A stretch of 64,000 bases of DNA from a virus, in the IMG/VR virus record IMGVR_UViG_3300035242_000035, positions 1 through 64,000 of that record; one strand, given 5' to 3'. The translations under genes were made by a program, and so were the position numbers. Under the pieces are notes generated by a model that made no database searches, was not told where the DNA came from, and saw only the letters and a list, made by a program, of their open reading frames with translations. Below, piece by piece: positions 16,171 through 24,569 of this stretch. The number at the start of each line of letters is the position of its first letter. Position 1 is the stretch's first letter.

Positions 16171-16920
16171 CTACGGGTCCGCGCTCGGGCGGATGTCGTC
16201 GAGCCTCATGGCGCCAGACGCCAGCGGCGCGAGGTGGAACCCAGTGATGGGACGGGACCCGAAGAAGAAGGTCCCGAAGCCCTCCGGCTTGAGCTCAAGT
16301 CCGCCAGACTGCTCGCGCAGCCATCTCATCCCGCGGCCCCAGGCGGTCGCCTGGTCCTCCTCGGCGGCGTCTTCATTGTGCGGCGAGAAGGAGTCGCAGA
16401 CGCTGTAGGAAAGGACTACCGGGGCGTCCTCGCGCGCCCGTAGCCACGGGAGCAACTCCGCCCACCCCTGTTTGTGCCTGAACAGCCCGACTCGACAGCC
16501 GTGGTCGATGATATCCGCCAACCACGCTCGGTTGTGGCCGTCGACCCACGAGTGAATCTCGCACTGCCCATGGATTCGCGCGGCCAGGCACAGCGGACCT
16601 GGCCCGACCGCGATCGCCGTGTTGAGCGCGAGTGTGAACGGGTCCGCTGTCTCGTCCGTGCCCGGGAACGTCAGGTGCAGATCGTCAGAGACCGACAACG
16701 CCGCTTCGGCGCTCTTCGCGAAATGCTCTGGCGCGGTCGTCCGGAGGTAGTGCGACGCCGGCACCATCCGCCGAAGCCAGTGCGGCGACTCCTGGGTGTC
16801 CCGGATGGCCCCGATCGCGGCCATCAACACGTGGTTGCACAGGTTGCCGAAGTGGCGCCGCTCGGAGCCGCGTATCGCCTTCGTGCCCTCGTCCTTGGTG
16901 TGAAAGTAGATGGCGCTCAT
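16171..16920 (-). CDS. Conserved hypothetical protein, 249 aa
   Basis: Starts at ATG 16920, overlapping the upstream stop. Opens with YFHTKDEGTKAIRGSERRHF; I recall similar openings in actinobacterial and phage proteins of unknown role. The middle contains IHGQCEIHSWVDGHNRAWL and the end GFGTFFFGSRPITGF. It is probably a single globular domain. I cannot assign a function. Confidence 0.7.
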   Translation of the reverse strand: MSAIYFHTKDEGTKAIRGSERRHFGNLCNHVLMAAIGAIRDTQESPHWLRRMVPASHYLRTTAPEHFAKSAEAALSVSDDLHLTFPGTDETADPFTLALNTAIAVGPGPLCLAARIHGQCEIHSWVDGHNRAWLADIIDHGCRVGLFRHKQGWAELLPWLRAREDAPVVLSYSVCDSFSPHNEDAAEEDQATAWGRGMRWLREQSGGLELKPEGFGTFFFGSRPITGFHLAPLASGAMRLDDIRPSADP

Positions 16921-17255
16921 GAGCCGGACCCGCGCGTGGCGGCGGGCTTCCAGCCGACCGTCTTCTTCAGGATCACCAGGCAGGCGTCGCTGACCTTCCC
17001 GTCCCCGTACAACTTGGTGAGGTAGTCTTTGAACGCCGGCTCGCAGCGCACCTGGATCTTGGCGGACCTGGAGCCGTCTCGGACCTTGCCGGCCTTCTGC
17101 AGGTTGGGGGAGCGGCGCAGGGCGCGGGTGTAGTGCATCCGGCACAGCCTCCACGGCCCGCCGCCCTCATTCACGGGGCGCGGGTCCTGGTGGAAGCCTT
17201 CGCGGCCGCAGTACTTGCAGGTCCCCAGGCCAACCTCTCTCTTGGCTCTCGACAC
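16917..17255 (-). CDS. Small zinc-ribbon protein with C-terminal DNA-binding-like domain
   Basis: 112 residues from GTG 17255, preceded by GGAGGGAGAG. N-terminal CKYCGREGF and a later CRMH give a C-C-C-H zinc site; the second half (KIQVRCEPAFKDYLTKLYG) resembles a ribbon-helix-helix style segment with a beta strand then helices. Coupled to the 16171-16920 gene by ATGA. Possibly a regulator; not proven. Confidence 0.65.
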   Translation of the reverse strand: MSRAKREVGLGTCKYCGREGFHQDPRPVNEGGGPWRLCRMHYTRALRRSPNLQKAGKVRDGSRSAKIQVRCEPAFKDYLTKLYGDGKVSDACLVILKKTVGWKPAATRGSGS

Positions 17256-17281
17256 GTTCTCTCCCTCCGATTGGCGACCGC

Positions 17282-17575
17282 TCAGATCGCCGACTTGATC
17301 GACTTCAGGTCCACGCCTTCCGACTCCAGCAGGGCCGCGAGCTGAGCGGCGGTGGCCTCTGCCGCGGCGGCGCGCTCGAGCGCCAACTCCAGGGCGTCGG
17401 CCGGCTCGTGGCCGCGCGTGGGCTGCGTCTTGCCCCAGACGCGCCAAGCCCGCCGCTGGGCCGCAGCCGCCCGCCGGTACTTGGCGACGGCCTGGATCAG
17501 CGGGTGCGTCGTCGGGAGCGTCAGGGCGTTGGCCGGGATGGTGATGTTCAGCTTCGGTTCGGTGCGGTCGGTCAT
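17282..17575 (-). CDS. Helical hypothetical protein, 97 aa
   Basis: Starts at ATG 17575, three bases after the upstream stop. After a short LNITIPANAL strand it is nearly all Ala-rich helix with heptad character, suggesting a coiled-coil dimer. Function unknown. Confidence 0.55.
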   Translation of the reverse strand: MTDRTEPKLNITIPANALTLPTTHPLIQAVAKYRRAAAAQRRAWRVWGKTQPTRGHEPADALELALERAAAAEATAAQLAALLESEGVDLKSIKSAI

Positions 17576-17578
17576 GGC

Positions 17579-19270
17579 TCAGTCCCAGCGGTCCAGCTGG
17601 TAGAACATCTCGCCAAGCTCACCGGTGACGCGGAGCGTGCAGTCCCACCCTTCCCCGTCCCGCCTGAGCAGCAGGCCGCAGGCGGTCGCCTCCTCCTTGC
17701 CAGCGATGGCCGCCTGCCGGCTGTAGGCCTCCAGCGTGGCGCGGACCTGGTGGAACTCGGACTTCAGCATCTCCGGGAAGAGCCCGCCTCCGCGCCCGGC
17801 GGCGTAGTTCAGGTCCCGCGCCCCCTCGAGCAGCAGGAAGACCCTCTGGCCGTGATGGGCGTGGCGGTCTTCGCCCGACCACATGTTGGGGCCCAGCGCG
17901 ACCGCAGCGACGGCCACCCACCCGCCGGGCCGGAGGTTCCACCGAGACGCGTGGGAGCCACTGGCATACACGTACCAGGAGAAGGGGTTGCGCTGCTCCG
18001 GGTTGTCCCACTGGAGGATCGGCGGTGCGCCGGAGTCGGCCGCGGTCAGGAGCGCGGCGTAGCTGCCAGCGAATGGCGCGAGCAGTTCGATCTTCTTCGC
18101 GTCGGGCAACACGGTTCGGCGAAACTTCTCCCAGGTGATCGGCGTGGGCGGCTGCCTGACGCTGGTGGCCACCGCTCCGCGCCCCTTCGCGGCCAGGTGG
18201 CCGAACACGCTGCCGGGATGGGGAGACTTGGGGGCATGGCCATGGCTCGGGCGCCAGAGCGCCTGGACCTCCTCGAGCTTCGCGAACCTGCGGCTGAGGG
18301 ACGGCGCGATCCCCATCTCGGCGACGAGTTTCTCCGCAGCGGCGATGTTACCGGCGCTCGGGGCAGCCTGGGGGCGTTGGTAGAGCAGCGGGTTCATCTT
18401 GGAGTAGAAGCGCTCCTTGATCACCTCGAACGGGAGCCCGGCCTTCACGTCCTCCAACAGGGCGCCGATCATCCCAGATCGGACGTGGCAGAAGCCGGTC
18501 GGGGCCTTCGCCACGGCCCGCCAGGTCAGGTTGGCCGCCCGGTCGCCGCCGTGCGCTGCACCTGGAACGCGCCCAGGGACGAACGTGAGCGTGGAACCTG
18601 GCACCAGCGCCCGCGCTTCGTGCAGGTCCAACAACCAACGGGCCATCCCCTCGCACTTCTCGCTCCTGTAGAGATTGCCGCTGACCAGGAGTTGAAGCGC
18701 GGCGCGCACGGTCTCGGCCGGGAACTCCGCAAGGCCGCGGCACAACATCCCGAACTCCTCGGACTTCTGGGCGGCCAGCTGGTCGGCGCGCTCGGCTGAG
18801 CCCACCAGGACAGATGTGACCGCGGACATGTGGCGCCAGGTTCCACGCTTACTCTCGTTCTGGGGCACACCCCAAGTGCGCTCACTGGTGAAGAAGACGC
18901 TGGAGATCGTCGCGCGCCGGACCATGCGCTGGAGCTCCTCCACCGCACGGTCTAGGCCGGCGCCGACGCCAGCCGGCGCCCAGAACAGCGGGACCAGGAG
19001 CCCGTCGTCGGCCACCGTGACCAGCCCGCCATAGCGCTCGACGAACCGGCGGCAGGCCCGGCAGTTGTAGTGCTGACGCTCCGGTTCGTCCAGGGCGCCC
19101 AGGAAAGCGTCAAACAGCCGTGGCGCCGCGTCGGTCTGGAACAGCGCGGCGCCGGCGCCCGTGGCTGCCAGCGCCCGCTCGCGAAGGGCTACCAGCAGCC
19201 GCCCGTACCCGTCCTCGTCGTGGTGGTGGGCCTTGACTCCTCCGGTCTCGCTCGAAATCGTCGTCTCCAC
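17579..19270 (-). CDS. Conserved phage protein of unknown function, 563 aa
   Basis: Start GTG 19270 has a perfect AAAAGGAGAGG seven bases or so upstream; in-frame codons above it are ignored. N-terminal part has an HYNCRACRRF zinc-like pair; the centre has a run FYSKMNPLLYQRPQAAP and AEMGIAPSLSRRFA. I have the impression of similar large proteins in other tailed phages, where they are uncharacterised. It is the largest unknown of the early block. Confidence 0.75.
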   Translation of the reverse strand: METTISSETGGVKAHHHDEDGYGRLLVALRERALAATGAGAALFQTDAAPRLFDAFLGALDEPERQHYNCRACRRFVERYGGLVTVADDGLLVPLFWAPAGVGAGLDRAVEELQRMVRRATISSVFFTSERTWGVPQNESKRGTWRHMSAVTSVLVGSAERADQLAAQKSEEFGMLCRGLAEFPAETVRAALQLLVSGNLYRSEKCEGMARWLLDLHEARALVPGSTLTFVPGRVPGAAHGGDRAANLTWRAVAKAPTGFCHVRSGMIGALLEDVKAGLPFEVIKERFYSKMNPLLYQRPQAAPSAGNIAAAEKLVAEMGIAPSLSRRFAKLEEVQALWRPSHGHAPKSPHPGSVFGHLAAKGRGAVATSVRQPPTPITWEKFRRTVLPDAKKIELLAPFAGSYAALLTAADSGAPPILQWDNPEQRNPFSWYVYASGSHASRWNLRPGGWVAVAAVALGPNMWSGEDRHAHHGQRVFLLLEGARDLNYAAGRGGGLFPEMLKSEFHQVRATLEAYSRQAAIAGKEEATACGLLLRRDGEGWDCTLRVTGELGEMFYQLDRWD

Positions 19271-19420
19271 GTCCTCTCCTTTTCGGTGGTGCCGCGCCCG
19301 GAGGAACAAGCACCGCCGCCGGCCGGGGCCCCGGCGTCAGTCTGCGCCGAGGCGCCTTTATGCGGCCTCGTCGCCCTTACTTTCCGGTCAGGATCTTCAC
19401 TCCTGCACAGCCGTCGAAAC

Positions 19421-19603
19421 TCAGCTCTCGTTCCTCTTCCGCAGCGCGGCGGCACGCTCGCGGCGCTTCGTCACGATCGGCTCTTGGCTGTGCGGCATGT
19501 TCCGCCCGCCGAGTTTCCGGGTCTCCTCCTTCCCAAACCCCTCTTGTCTCGAGACTGCTCCGCACTTCGGACACGTCACCTTGCCGTCTGCCCGTGAGGA
19601 CAT
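19421..19603 (-). CDS. Small zinc-ribbon protein, 60 aa
   Basis: First gene after the promoter at 19658-19685, with AAAAAGGAGAGG before ATG 19603. CPKCG near residues 11-15 suggests one half of a zinc ribbon, and the C-terminus is Arg/Lys-rich. The gap from here to the 19270 gene (about 150 bases) holds a perfect 14-base GC palindrome at about 19325 and no further convincing ORF. Confidence 0.6.
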   Translation of the reverse strand: MSSRADGKVTCPKCGAVSRQEGFGKEETRKLGGRNMPHSQEPIVTKRRERAAALRKRNES

Positions 19604-19657
19604 CGCCCCTCTCCTTTTTCTCGGCGGCCGGTGAGACCCGGTCGACCGATGGACCGA

Positions 19658-19685
19658 ACAATACGCACTCGGATTCCGATTGCAA
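19658..19685 (-). promoter_or_regulatory. Phage promoter with internal palindrome (copy 2)
   Basis: Leftward: -35 TTGCAA at 19685-19680, 16-base spacer, -10 TATTGT at 19663-19658. The overlapping 19-base segment 19665-19683 is an inverted repeat (GCACTCGGA/TCCGATTGC) with one mismatch. It serves the 19603-9xxx side of the early block, in particular the 17579-19603 genes. Confidence 0.8.
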
Positions 19686-19696
19686 GCAGAAATGGA

Positions 19697-20281
19697 TCAG
19701 GACCCCGATGCGCCGCCCGGCAGCCCCGCGCGCGTCTTTACAAACTCTGCTCTCGCCTTGGCCTTCTCCGCCTCTGGCGCGAACCCCTCCTCTTGAAGCC
19801 ACCACGCGATGAAGCTCCACCAGAAGGCCGCGCTCGGTCGGTTGTTGGTGAATCCGATGTGGCACGCACGACACCAGGCGGCGCATGTGCGGACGGATTC
19901 CAGGAGACGACCGCGACCTCTTCCGAAGAGGTGAGACAATTCCGCTGGCGCGTTGTCGCACCGGCTGCCACCGCCCACCCCGAACCATAGCGGGCCCGGA
20001 CCTTCACATCGGCCATTGGCGCGCTCGAACACACCTATCCGGATGGCAGCGCGACGGTCGCGGGCGCTCGCCCTCCTGGTCTTCACGGAGGACACTCGTT
20101 CCGCTCGCGTCGGCTTCGGGAGCGTCGTTGTGACCCTGACGGCGACACGGCCGCGGCGGCCAGCGAGTTGGACCAGAGCCCCGGCCACCTCGCGCTCATC
20201 GCTCGCAGAAAGGCGCCCGCTCTCCTTGGCGATGCGGGCCGCCTCGGTGAGGGCGCCCAGCGCGCGCCGCGACAGCCTCAC
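19697..20281 (-). CDS. HNH-type endonuclease
   Basis: 194 residues from GTG 20281, overlapping the erf stop (GTGA). After a helical N-terminus there is a treble-clef nuclease core: IGVFERANGRCEG, a CDNAPAELSH segment, then CAAWCRACHIGFTNNRP. Cys pairs and the His residues fit a zinc-stabilised HNH fold. It is translationally linked to the annealing protein and exonuclease, so it may help recombination or DNA processing rather than act as a homing enzyme. Confidence 0.75.
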   Translation of the reverse strand: MRLSRRALGALTEAARIAKESGRLSASDEREVAGALVQLAGRRGRVAVRVTTTLPKPTRAERVSSVKTRRASARDRRAAIRIGVFERANGRCEGPGPLWFGVGGGSRCDNAPAELSHLFGRGRGRLLESVRTCAAWCRACHIGFTNNRPSAAFWWSFIAWWLQEEGFAPEAEKAKARAEFVKTRAGLPGGASGS

Positions 20282-21168
20282 GAGCTCTTGCCCTGGCTCG
20301 CGGTGATCCGGCGCTCCACCTCGGCGCCGAGCACCTCCAGGCACCTGTTCACCGCCGGAACCCAATCCGCCTTGGGGCTGTCGGCGACGGCCTTCCGGCC
20401 CTCCTCGAGCGCCTCAGTGACCGCCTCGTCGCTGAGCTGGACGATGGGCTTGCCCTTGTGCTTCCCGAAGAGAACGGTGGTCGGTGGTTTCGGGACGGGG
20501 TTGGCGTCGGTCCCTTTCCGCGCGGCAGCCTGGGCGGCCTGCTCGCGGGCCCGCTCCAGGTTGCTCTGTCGGCGCTCACCGTCCCAGGCGTTGCCGTCGT
20601 CGTCCTCGTCGTCCCCAGCGGCGACGCCGACCATCGCCGACAGCGCGTACCTGCGTGCATAGGTGAACGCAGCACCGATCGCCTGGATCCAGGTCTGCTT
20701 GTTGCCCAACTTGCTGACCACCCTCTCCATGGGGACCGTCAGCACGTCGAGCACCCACTGCCCGCTCGAGTGGGTCAAGAGGGTCGTCACGGTGACGCGC
20801 CCCTCCACGTCCGAGAGGTAGGAGATCTCGTGGGCGCGCTGGATGACCGCCAGCCCGTTCTTCGAGAGCGGCTCCCGGCAGGCGTCGATCACGGACGCGA
20901 GCGTGGCGTAGCGGGACCGCAGCTGGTCATTCTCCCGGTCCTTGGCGGCGTGGCGCATCTCGCCCTGTGCGGCGGCGAGCGCGGCGGCGAGCTGGTCGAT
21001 CTCGACGGATTGGTGCTGAGCTCGCGCCTGCCCGTCCACGCGCTGCTGCTTGGCCCCCTCGGCGACGCGGGCGGCCGTCTCCTCCAGCAACTGCGCCACG
21101 TCGGGCAACCCGTAAAGACGCGCGCGCTTGGCGGCGTCAAGGAACTCCCTCGGTTCGATCTTGCTCAT
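20278..21168 (-). CDS. erf: Erf-family single-strand annealing recombinase
   Basis: 296 residues. The Erf core is visible from about residue 85: YATLASVIDACREPLSKNGL, TVTTLLTHSSGQW and the KQTWIQAIGAAFTYARRYAL block with the DD-rich loop GDDEDDDGNAWDG. An N-terminal coiled coil precedes it, and a C-terminal FGKHKGKPIVQL module resembles a small DUF3820-like unit. It anneals DNA strands together with the YqaJ exonuclease encoded just upstream. GGAAAGGAGAGG precedes ATG 21168. Confidence 0.9.
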   Translation of the reverse strand: MSKIEPREFLDAAKRARLYGLPDVAQLLEETAARVAEGAKQQRVDGQARAQHQSVEIDQLAAALAAAQGEMRHAAKDRENDQLRSRYATLASVIDACREPLSKNGLAVIQRAHEISYLSDVEGRVTVTTLLTHSSGQWVLDVLTVPMERVVSKLGNKQTWIQAIGAAFTYARRYALSAMVGVAAGDDEDDDGNAWDGERRQSNLERAREQAAQAAARKGTDANPVPKPPTTVLFGKHKGKPIVQLSDEAVTEALEEGRKAVADSPKADWVPAVNRCLEVLGAEVERRITASQGKSS

Positions 21169-21220
21169 GTGCCTCTCCTTTCCACTGCGTGAAATTCGTA
21201 GGACCGAAACATCTCCGGGG

Positions 21221-22336
21221 CTACGTCCCATCGGTCAGCACCTTTCGCGCCACGTCGGGCAGCGCCTCGGCGAGTTGGTCCTCCAGTTTCTCGCGGCTCC
21301 ACGGCTTGTGCAGGCGCCTGTGGCCCTTGGTGACCACCGTGTTCCCGTCCACCGCGGCACGGAAGACGCGCCCGGCCACGCCCATCTGCTCGTCCGTCGG
21401 CCCGTTCGGGCAGAGTGCGCCGAGCATCCCCTGCAGCACGTCGCGCGCCGCCTTCTCCCACTTCGTGTTCGTGCTGCCCCTGGTCCGCTTCCAGGTGACC
21501 ACCCCGCGCGCGGTCTCCAGCCCCTCGGCCTCGCCGATTGCGGAGGTGATGACGTTCTTCTCCTTGGCCACTTCCTCCTCCAAGCGCTTGCCGACCAGTT
21601 CCAGCATGCGCAGGCGCTCCACAGAGGCGGCGAGTTGGGGGTCCGCGACCTTGAGAATCGAGCCGGGCGTGTGCTCTGGGTAGTACGTCTTGAGGAAGTT
21701 GGCGTAAGAGGCGCTCGCGTCCGGCGGGGGCGGGCGGCGAGTCAGCACGTGGTCGGTCCAGAACCGCGCCCCGAGCTCCACCAGCGCGTTGAAGTACTGG
21801 TCGTCGAACGGCACCGTGTAGATCCAGAATACCGAGCGGTCGAACAGCACGGCCACGTCGCACAGCCCGACGCCGGACACGCCCATCTCCCAGGTGACCT
21901 GCGCGAGTTCGTCCTGCGGTAGGCCGGTCGGGTCTTCGTCCGGGTCTCGGTAGTGCTCCAGCAGGCGCCACGAATGGTTCTTCACCTGCAGGAGCCGCTC
22001 GATGCTGCCCCAGTCCTCCGTCTCCAGGCGCGGCTGCGGGCCGGAGTGGACGCAGCGGTCCGGAGTCGCCAGCGCGAAGGCGTGGCGTCCGCTCCGGATC
22101 GTCCCGGGGTTGGTCAGGTAGATGCGGCCGGTCCGGCGGGAGTACACCTCGGCGATGGGCGCCTCGAACAGGTCCCCCAGCTCCATCTGCAGGGTCTGCT
22201 CCTTCTCCCAGCCGAGCACCTTGCTCGCGTAAATGTGCGCGGGCGAGGTCCACCTGGACAGCCCCGCGATGGCCGCGATCTCGCTCGCGCCGATGCCGGA
22301 CCGCCTCAGCTCCAACTGCTCCCTGGTCAGCGGCAC
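21221..22336 (-). CDS. YqaJ-type alkaline exonuclease
   Basis: 371 residues from GTG 22336 (GGGGAGGAGG upstream). The N-terminal GIGASEIAAIAGLSRWTSP motif is the signature of YqaJ/lambda-exonuclease relatives; the active site is spread over ELGDLFEAPIAEVY, GLCDVAVLFD (acidic) and the LLQVKNHSW strand (Q-x-K). Predicted to resect double-stranded DNA and hand single strands to the Erf protein. The two genes form the phage recombination pair. Confidence 0.85.
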   Translation of the reverse strand: MPLTREQLELRRSGIGASEIAAIAGLSRWTSPAHIYASKVLGWEKEQTLQMELGDLFEAPIAEVYSRRTGRIYLTNPGTIRSGRHAFALATPDRCVHSGPQPRLETEDWGSIERLLQVKNHSWRLLEHYRDPDEDPTGLPQDELAQVTWEMGVSGVGLCDVAVLFDRSVFWIYTVPFDDQYFNALVELGARFWTDHVLTRRPPPPDASASYANFLKTYYPEHTPGSILKVADPQLAASVERLRMLELVGKRLEEEVAKEKNVITSAIGEAEGLETARGVVTWKRTRGSTNTKWEKAARDVLQGMLGALCPNGPTDEQMGVAGRVFRAAVDGNTVVTKGHRRLHKPWSREKLEDQLAEALPDVARKVLTDGT

Positions 22337-22665
22337 GTCGCCCTCCTCCCCGGTGCTGGCTCCACGCCGCACCCGGTGAGTCGGTCGACCTCCTCGGCGA
22401 GGATCCAGGCGTGGCAGGCGACCGCATCGGGCGGACACGCGCAGAGGAGCCGTTTGCCAGCCAGGCCGAAGAGGTGATCCGTGAACCACGGCCCCGTGCG
22501 CTCGATGCTGCGGCGTAGCCACTCTCGGTAGAGATCGAGGGCGCGCCAGCCGTACCGCTGCACGGTGTACGGGTTGCCCCAGGGGCCGGGCCGCGTGACG
22601 AGGACGTCCCGCTCTTCCGGTTCCCCTCGGCTGCGCAGACTGGCGACTTGGATTGGGGACATCAC
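22327..22665 (-). CDS. DUF4326 protein
   Basis: 112 residues. The family pattern is visible: PGPWGNPYTVQ, a helix DLYREWLRRSI, then LAGKRLLCACPPDAVACHAW with Cys residues that probably bind metal. The domain is common in phages and its role is unknown. It overlaps both neighbours. Confidence 0.75.
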   Translation of the reverse strand: MMSPIQVASLRSRGEPEERDVLVTRPGPWGNPYTVQRYGWRALDLYREWLRRSIERTGPWFTDHLFGLAGKRLLCACPPDAVACHAWILAEEVDRLTGCGVEPAPGRRATCR

Positions 22666-22880
22666 CGACCCTCGGTCTTGGCGATGGCGGCGCCTGCGAC
22701 GGTGAGGAGCTGTCTCCGCGTGAGCGCCGGCCTGCCGACGTTCGGATCGAGCCCGAGCCCGCGGTGAATGGTCCGCAGCGCCTTCAACGCCTGGGGCGCC
22801 GCATCTGCTCGGCGCACGACCTCCGGCGTGGCCTCGGCGAGGAGGGCGCGGGCCTGCTCGCAGTTAACGTAATGCCCCAC
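22662..22880 (-). CDS. Hypothetical protein, 72 aa
   Basis: Starts at GTG 22880 and ends in an ATGA overlap with the DUF4326 gene. Short helical peptide with a C-terminal TRRQLLTVAGAAI segment. It overlaps the end of the 22864-23007 ORF by 17 bases. No function recognised. Confidence 0.5.
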   Translation of the reverse strand: MGHYVNCEQARALLAEATPEVVRRADAAPQALKALRTIHRGLGLDPNVGRPALTRRQLLTVAGAAIAKTEGR

Positions 22881-23007
22881 CGCGCTCGCCTCTTCGGAAT
22901 ACCTCCGCCAGTAACACGGAGCCGCGGCGCCGTGTGTGGCACAGTTCCTCGTGTACAGCGCTTGCCGCGAACTCGCGCAACCGCTCGACGATGCCCTTGG
23001 TGCTCAT
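22864..23007 (-). CDS. Hypothetical protein, 47 aa
   Basis: ATG 23007 overlaps the preceding stop (ATGA). MSTKGIVERLREFAAS at the start is an amphipathic helix; one cysteine and a basic tail follow. Coupling on both sides is the main evidence that it is real. Confidence 0.5.
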   Translation of the reverse strand: MSTKGIVERLREFAASAVHEELCHTRRRGSVLLAEVFRRGERGGALR

Positions 23008-23231
23008 GACCGCCTCCACCTGGAAATCTCCTCTGGCCACATGGTCAGAGCGTCTCTCCGCTCGAACCCCTCCACCCACACGACGTACATGCCGCTGTCG
23101 CGTAGGTACGAGACGATCACCCCCAACTTGCCGACGAGCGCTTGGGGGGTTCTCGACGCCGTCTCTGGCACCAACCGCAGCAAGTCGCCGTCGAAGCCGT
23201 CGCACCAGAACCGCTCGGGCGTGGCGTTCAT
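23004..23231 (-). CDS. Hypothetical protein, 75 aa
   Basis: Overlaps both neighbours by ATGA. Sequence has beta-like VGKLGVIVSYLRDSGMYVVWVEGFERR and many aromatic residues, suggesting a compact small domain. Function unknown. Confidence 0.6.
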   Translation of the reverse strand: MNATPERFWCDGFDGDLLRLVPETASRTPQALVGKLGVIVSYLRDSGMYVVWVEGFERRDALTMWPEEISRWRRS

Positions 23232-24088
23232 CCCCCAACTCCGGCGCCGGTCCCTGTCGCGCCCTCGGCGATCATTCGGTCTAGTAGGTCGAGCGCCGAC
23301 CGCTGGAGGCGCTCGACGGTGCCCGCGAGGGCTTGCTCGGCCGCGCTCCAGGCCGCGCTCTCGGCCGCGCTCTCGGCCGCGCTCCTGGCCGCGCTCTCGG
23401 CCGCGCTCCAGGCCGCGCTCTCGGCCGCGCTCTCGGCCGCGCTCCTGGCCGCGCTCTCGGCCGCGCTCCAGGCCGCGCTCTCGGCCGCGCTCCTGGCCGC
23501 GCTCTCGGCCGCGCTCCAGGCCGCGCTCTCGGCCGCGCTCTCGGCCGCGCTCCAGGCCGCGCTCTCGGCCGCGCTCCTGGCCGCGCTCTCGGCCGCGCTC
23601 CAGGCCGCGCTCCAGGCCGCGCTCTCGGCCGCGCTCTCGGCCGCGCTCAACGGGCCCTGAGCGTCCCCCGTGGTGGCGATGTCCACGATCTGCGCCAGCG
23701 AGCGGAGCGCGGCGGCCTCATTGTACAGATTCGCCAGCTCGAGCCAGGTGGGCGCGAAGGTGCGGACGTACCAGTCGATCGCGAGGTACGCCCGCCGCTT
23801 CTCGACCTCCGCCGGCGCTGCCGTGCCGACGAGCCGGAGCACGTACGGCTTGAGCCACTGGCGTCGCTCGTCGTCCAGGCTGTCGTTCCAGTCGCGCAGG
23901 AAGGCGCCAATGGACTCGCTCGCGCACCGCGGATGGTCGCTGTGCGGCTCGCGAGCGACGAAGGCCACCGCTTCCATCACGCAGCACCCGTCCTCTGGCG
24001 AACGGTGGGATCCGTGCGCGAGAGTGAGCCGCGCAAGGAACGTCTCTATCTCGGCCCGCCGCTCGGGGCCGACGTCTGGCGCGCTCAT
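23228..24088 (-). CDS. Protein with conserved N-terminal domain and long Ala-rich tetrapeptide array
   Basis: 286 residues from ATG 24088. Residues about 1-145 form a conserved domain I recognise from many phages and actinobacteria (GCCVMEAVAFVAREPHSDHP, then IGAFLRDWNDSL); its role is unknown. Residues about 150-253 are 26 units of S-A-A-x where x is Glu, Trp or Arg, encoded by near-identical 12-base repeats, likely one continuous helix or coiled coil. A short helical cap follows. Confidence 0.75.
   Translation of the reverse strand: MSAPDVGPERRAEIETFLARLTLAHGSHRSPEDGCCVMEAVAFVAREPHSDHPRCASESIGAFLRDWNDSLDDERRQWLKPYVLRLVGTAAPAEVEKRRAYLAIDWYVRTFAPTWLELANLYNEAAALRSLAQIVDIATTGDAQGPLSAAESAAESAAWSAAWSAAESAARSAAESAAWSAAESAAESAAWSAAESAARSAAESAAWSAAESAARSAAESAAESAAWSAAESAARSAAESAAESAAWSAAEQALAGTVERLQRSALDLLDRMIAEGATGTGAGVGG
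23336..23648. repeat. Tandem 12-base repeats (26 units)
   Basis: Plus-strand unit GCGCTCTCGGCC with single variants (CTCCAG, CTCCTG in place of CTCTCG). On the minus strand each unit encodes S-A-A-E, S-A-A-W or S-A-A-R. The third and second codon positions of the unit are almost invariant, so the array was spread by recent slippage or unequal exchange. Confidence 0.95.
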
Positions 24089-24243
24089 CGCCCGCCTCGC
24101 GGCAGCCAGCCCGCGCCGGAGCCGATCATCTCGGTGAGCGCGCCGTCTGGGAGTTGGACGCTGGGGTTCCTGCGCCAGCGCGTACTGGGGACCACGGCGG
24201 AGAACGCCTCGAAGCCCACAGCCCTGGGCACGAGAATCAACAT
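24085..24243 (-). CDS. Hypothetical protein, 52 aa
   Basis: ATG 24243 has GAAAGGAGAGG ten bases upstream and the stop overlaps the next ATG. The peptide (LILVPRAVGFEAFSAVVP at its start) has no known domain. Probably a small coupling protein that loads ribosomes onto the repeat-protein gene. Confidence 0.55.
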   Translation of the reverse strand: MLILVPRAVGFEAFSAVVPSTRWRRNPSVQLPDGALTEMIGSGAGWLPRGGR

Positions 24244-24272
24244 GTTGGTTCCTCTCCTTTCGACAGCAGGAC

Positions 24273-24476
24273 TCAAGCGCTTGGAGACGTGCCCCGATCC
24301 CGCGCCTCCAACGCCTCTCCAAGGAGTACGCGCACAACGTCGGAGACCGTCGTCTTCATTCGCGGTCGGCTCTCCTTTTCCTTCCTCAACTCCGCGTCGA
24401 GCCGTATACGGATGTCGTCTGGCAACTTGACGGAGATGAGGTATCCGAATTCGCCGGTGAATTTCTTTTTCGCCAT
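24273..24476 (-). CDS. Ribbon-helix-helix DNA-binding protein
   Basis: 67 residues starting at ATG 24476. Basic start MAKKKFTGEFGYLISVKLPD gives the DNA-contacting strand, followed by DDIRIRLDAELRKEKE and a second helix TVSDVVRVLLGEALEA, the CopG/Arc layout. It is the first leftward gene at the divergent promoter region 24484-24557 and so the best candidate for the repressor that sets the balance between the leftward and rightward early operons. Confidence 0.75.
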   Translation of the reverse strand: MAKKKFTGEFGYLISVKLPDDIRIRLDAELRKEKESRPRMKTTVSDVVRVLLGEALEARDRGTSPSA

Positions 24477-24483
24477 GCGCTGG

Positions 24484-24512
24484 GTATCGCACGGGTCTGT
24501 CTCTGCTGTCAA
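24484..24512 (-). promoter_or_regulatory. Leftward early promoter
   Basis: Consensus -35 TTGACA at 24512-24507, 17-base spacer, -10 CGATAC at 24489-24484, reading toward the ribbon-helix-helix gene eight bases away. Its -35 box is 16 bases from that of the opposite promoter. Confidence 0.6.
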
Positions 24513-24528
24513 CGCCCGTATACCCGTC

Positions 24529-24557
24529 TTGACAGACGCCTGCCTGCCGTGTGAGAC
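24529..24557 (+). promoter_or_regulatory. Rightward early promoter
   Basis: Consensus -35 TTGACA at 24529-24534, 17-base spacer and a weak -10 TGAGAC at 24552-24557. The replication gene starts at 24570, so a transcript begun here would be almost leaderless. A weak -10 beside a strong -35 is typical of an activator- or repressor-controlled promoter. Confidence 0.5.
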
Positions 24558-24569
24558 AGTGGGCAATCC

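Noticed and set aside
19323-19336. Perfect 14-base GC palindrome between two early genes
   Set aside because: Too short and isolated to call an operator; no second copy seen.
23336-23648. Direct repeats considered as a CRISPR array
   Set aside because: The units are 12 bases, contiguous, with no spacers, and encode a continuous protein repeat.
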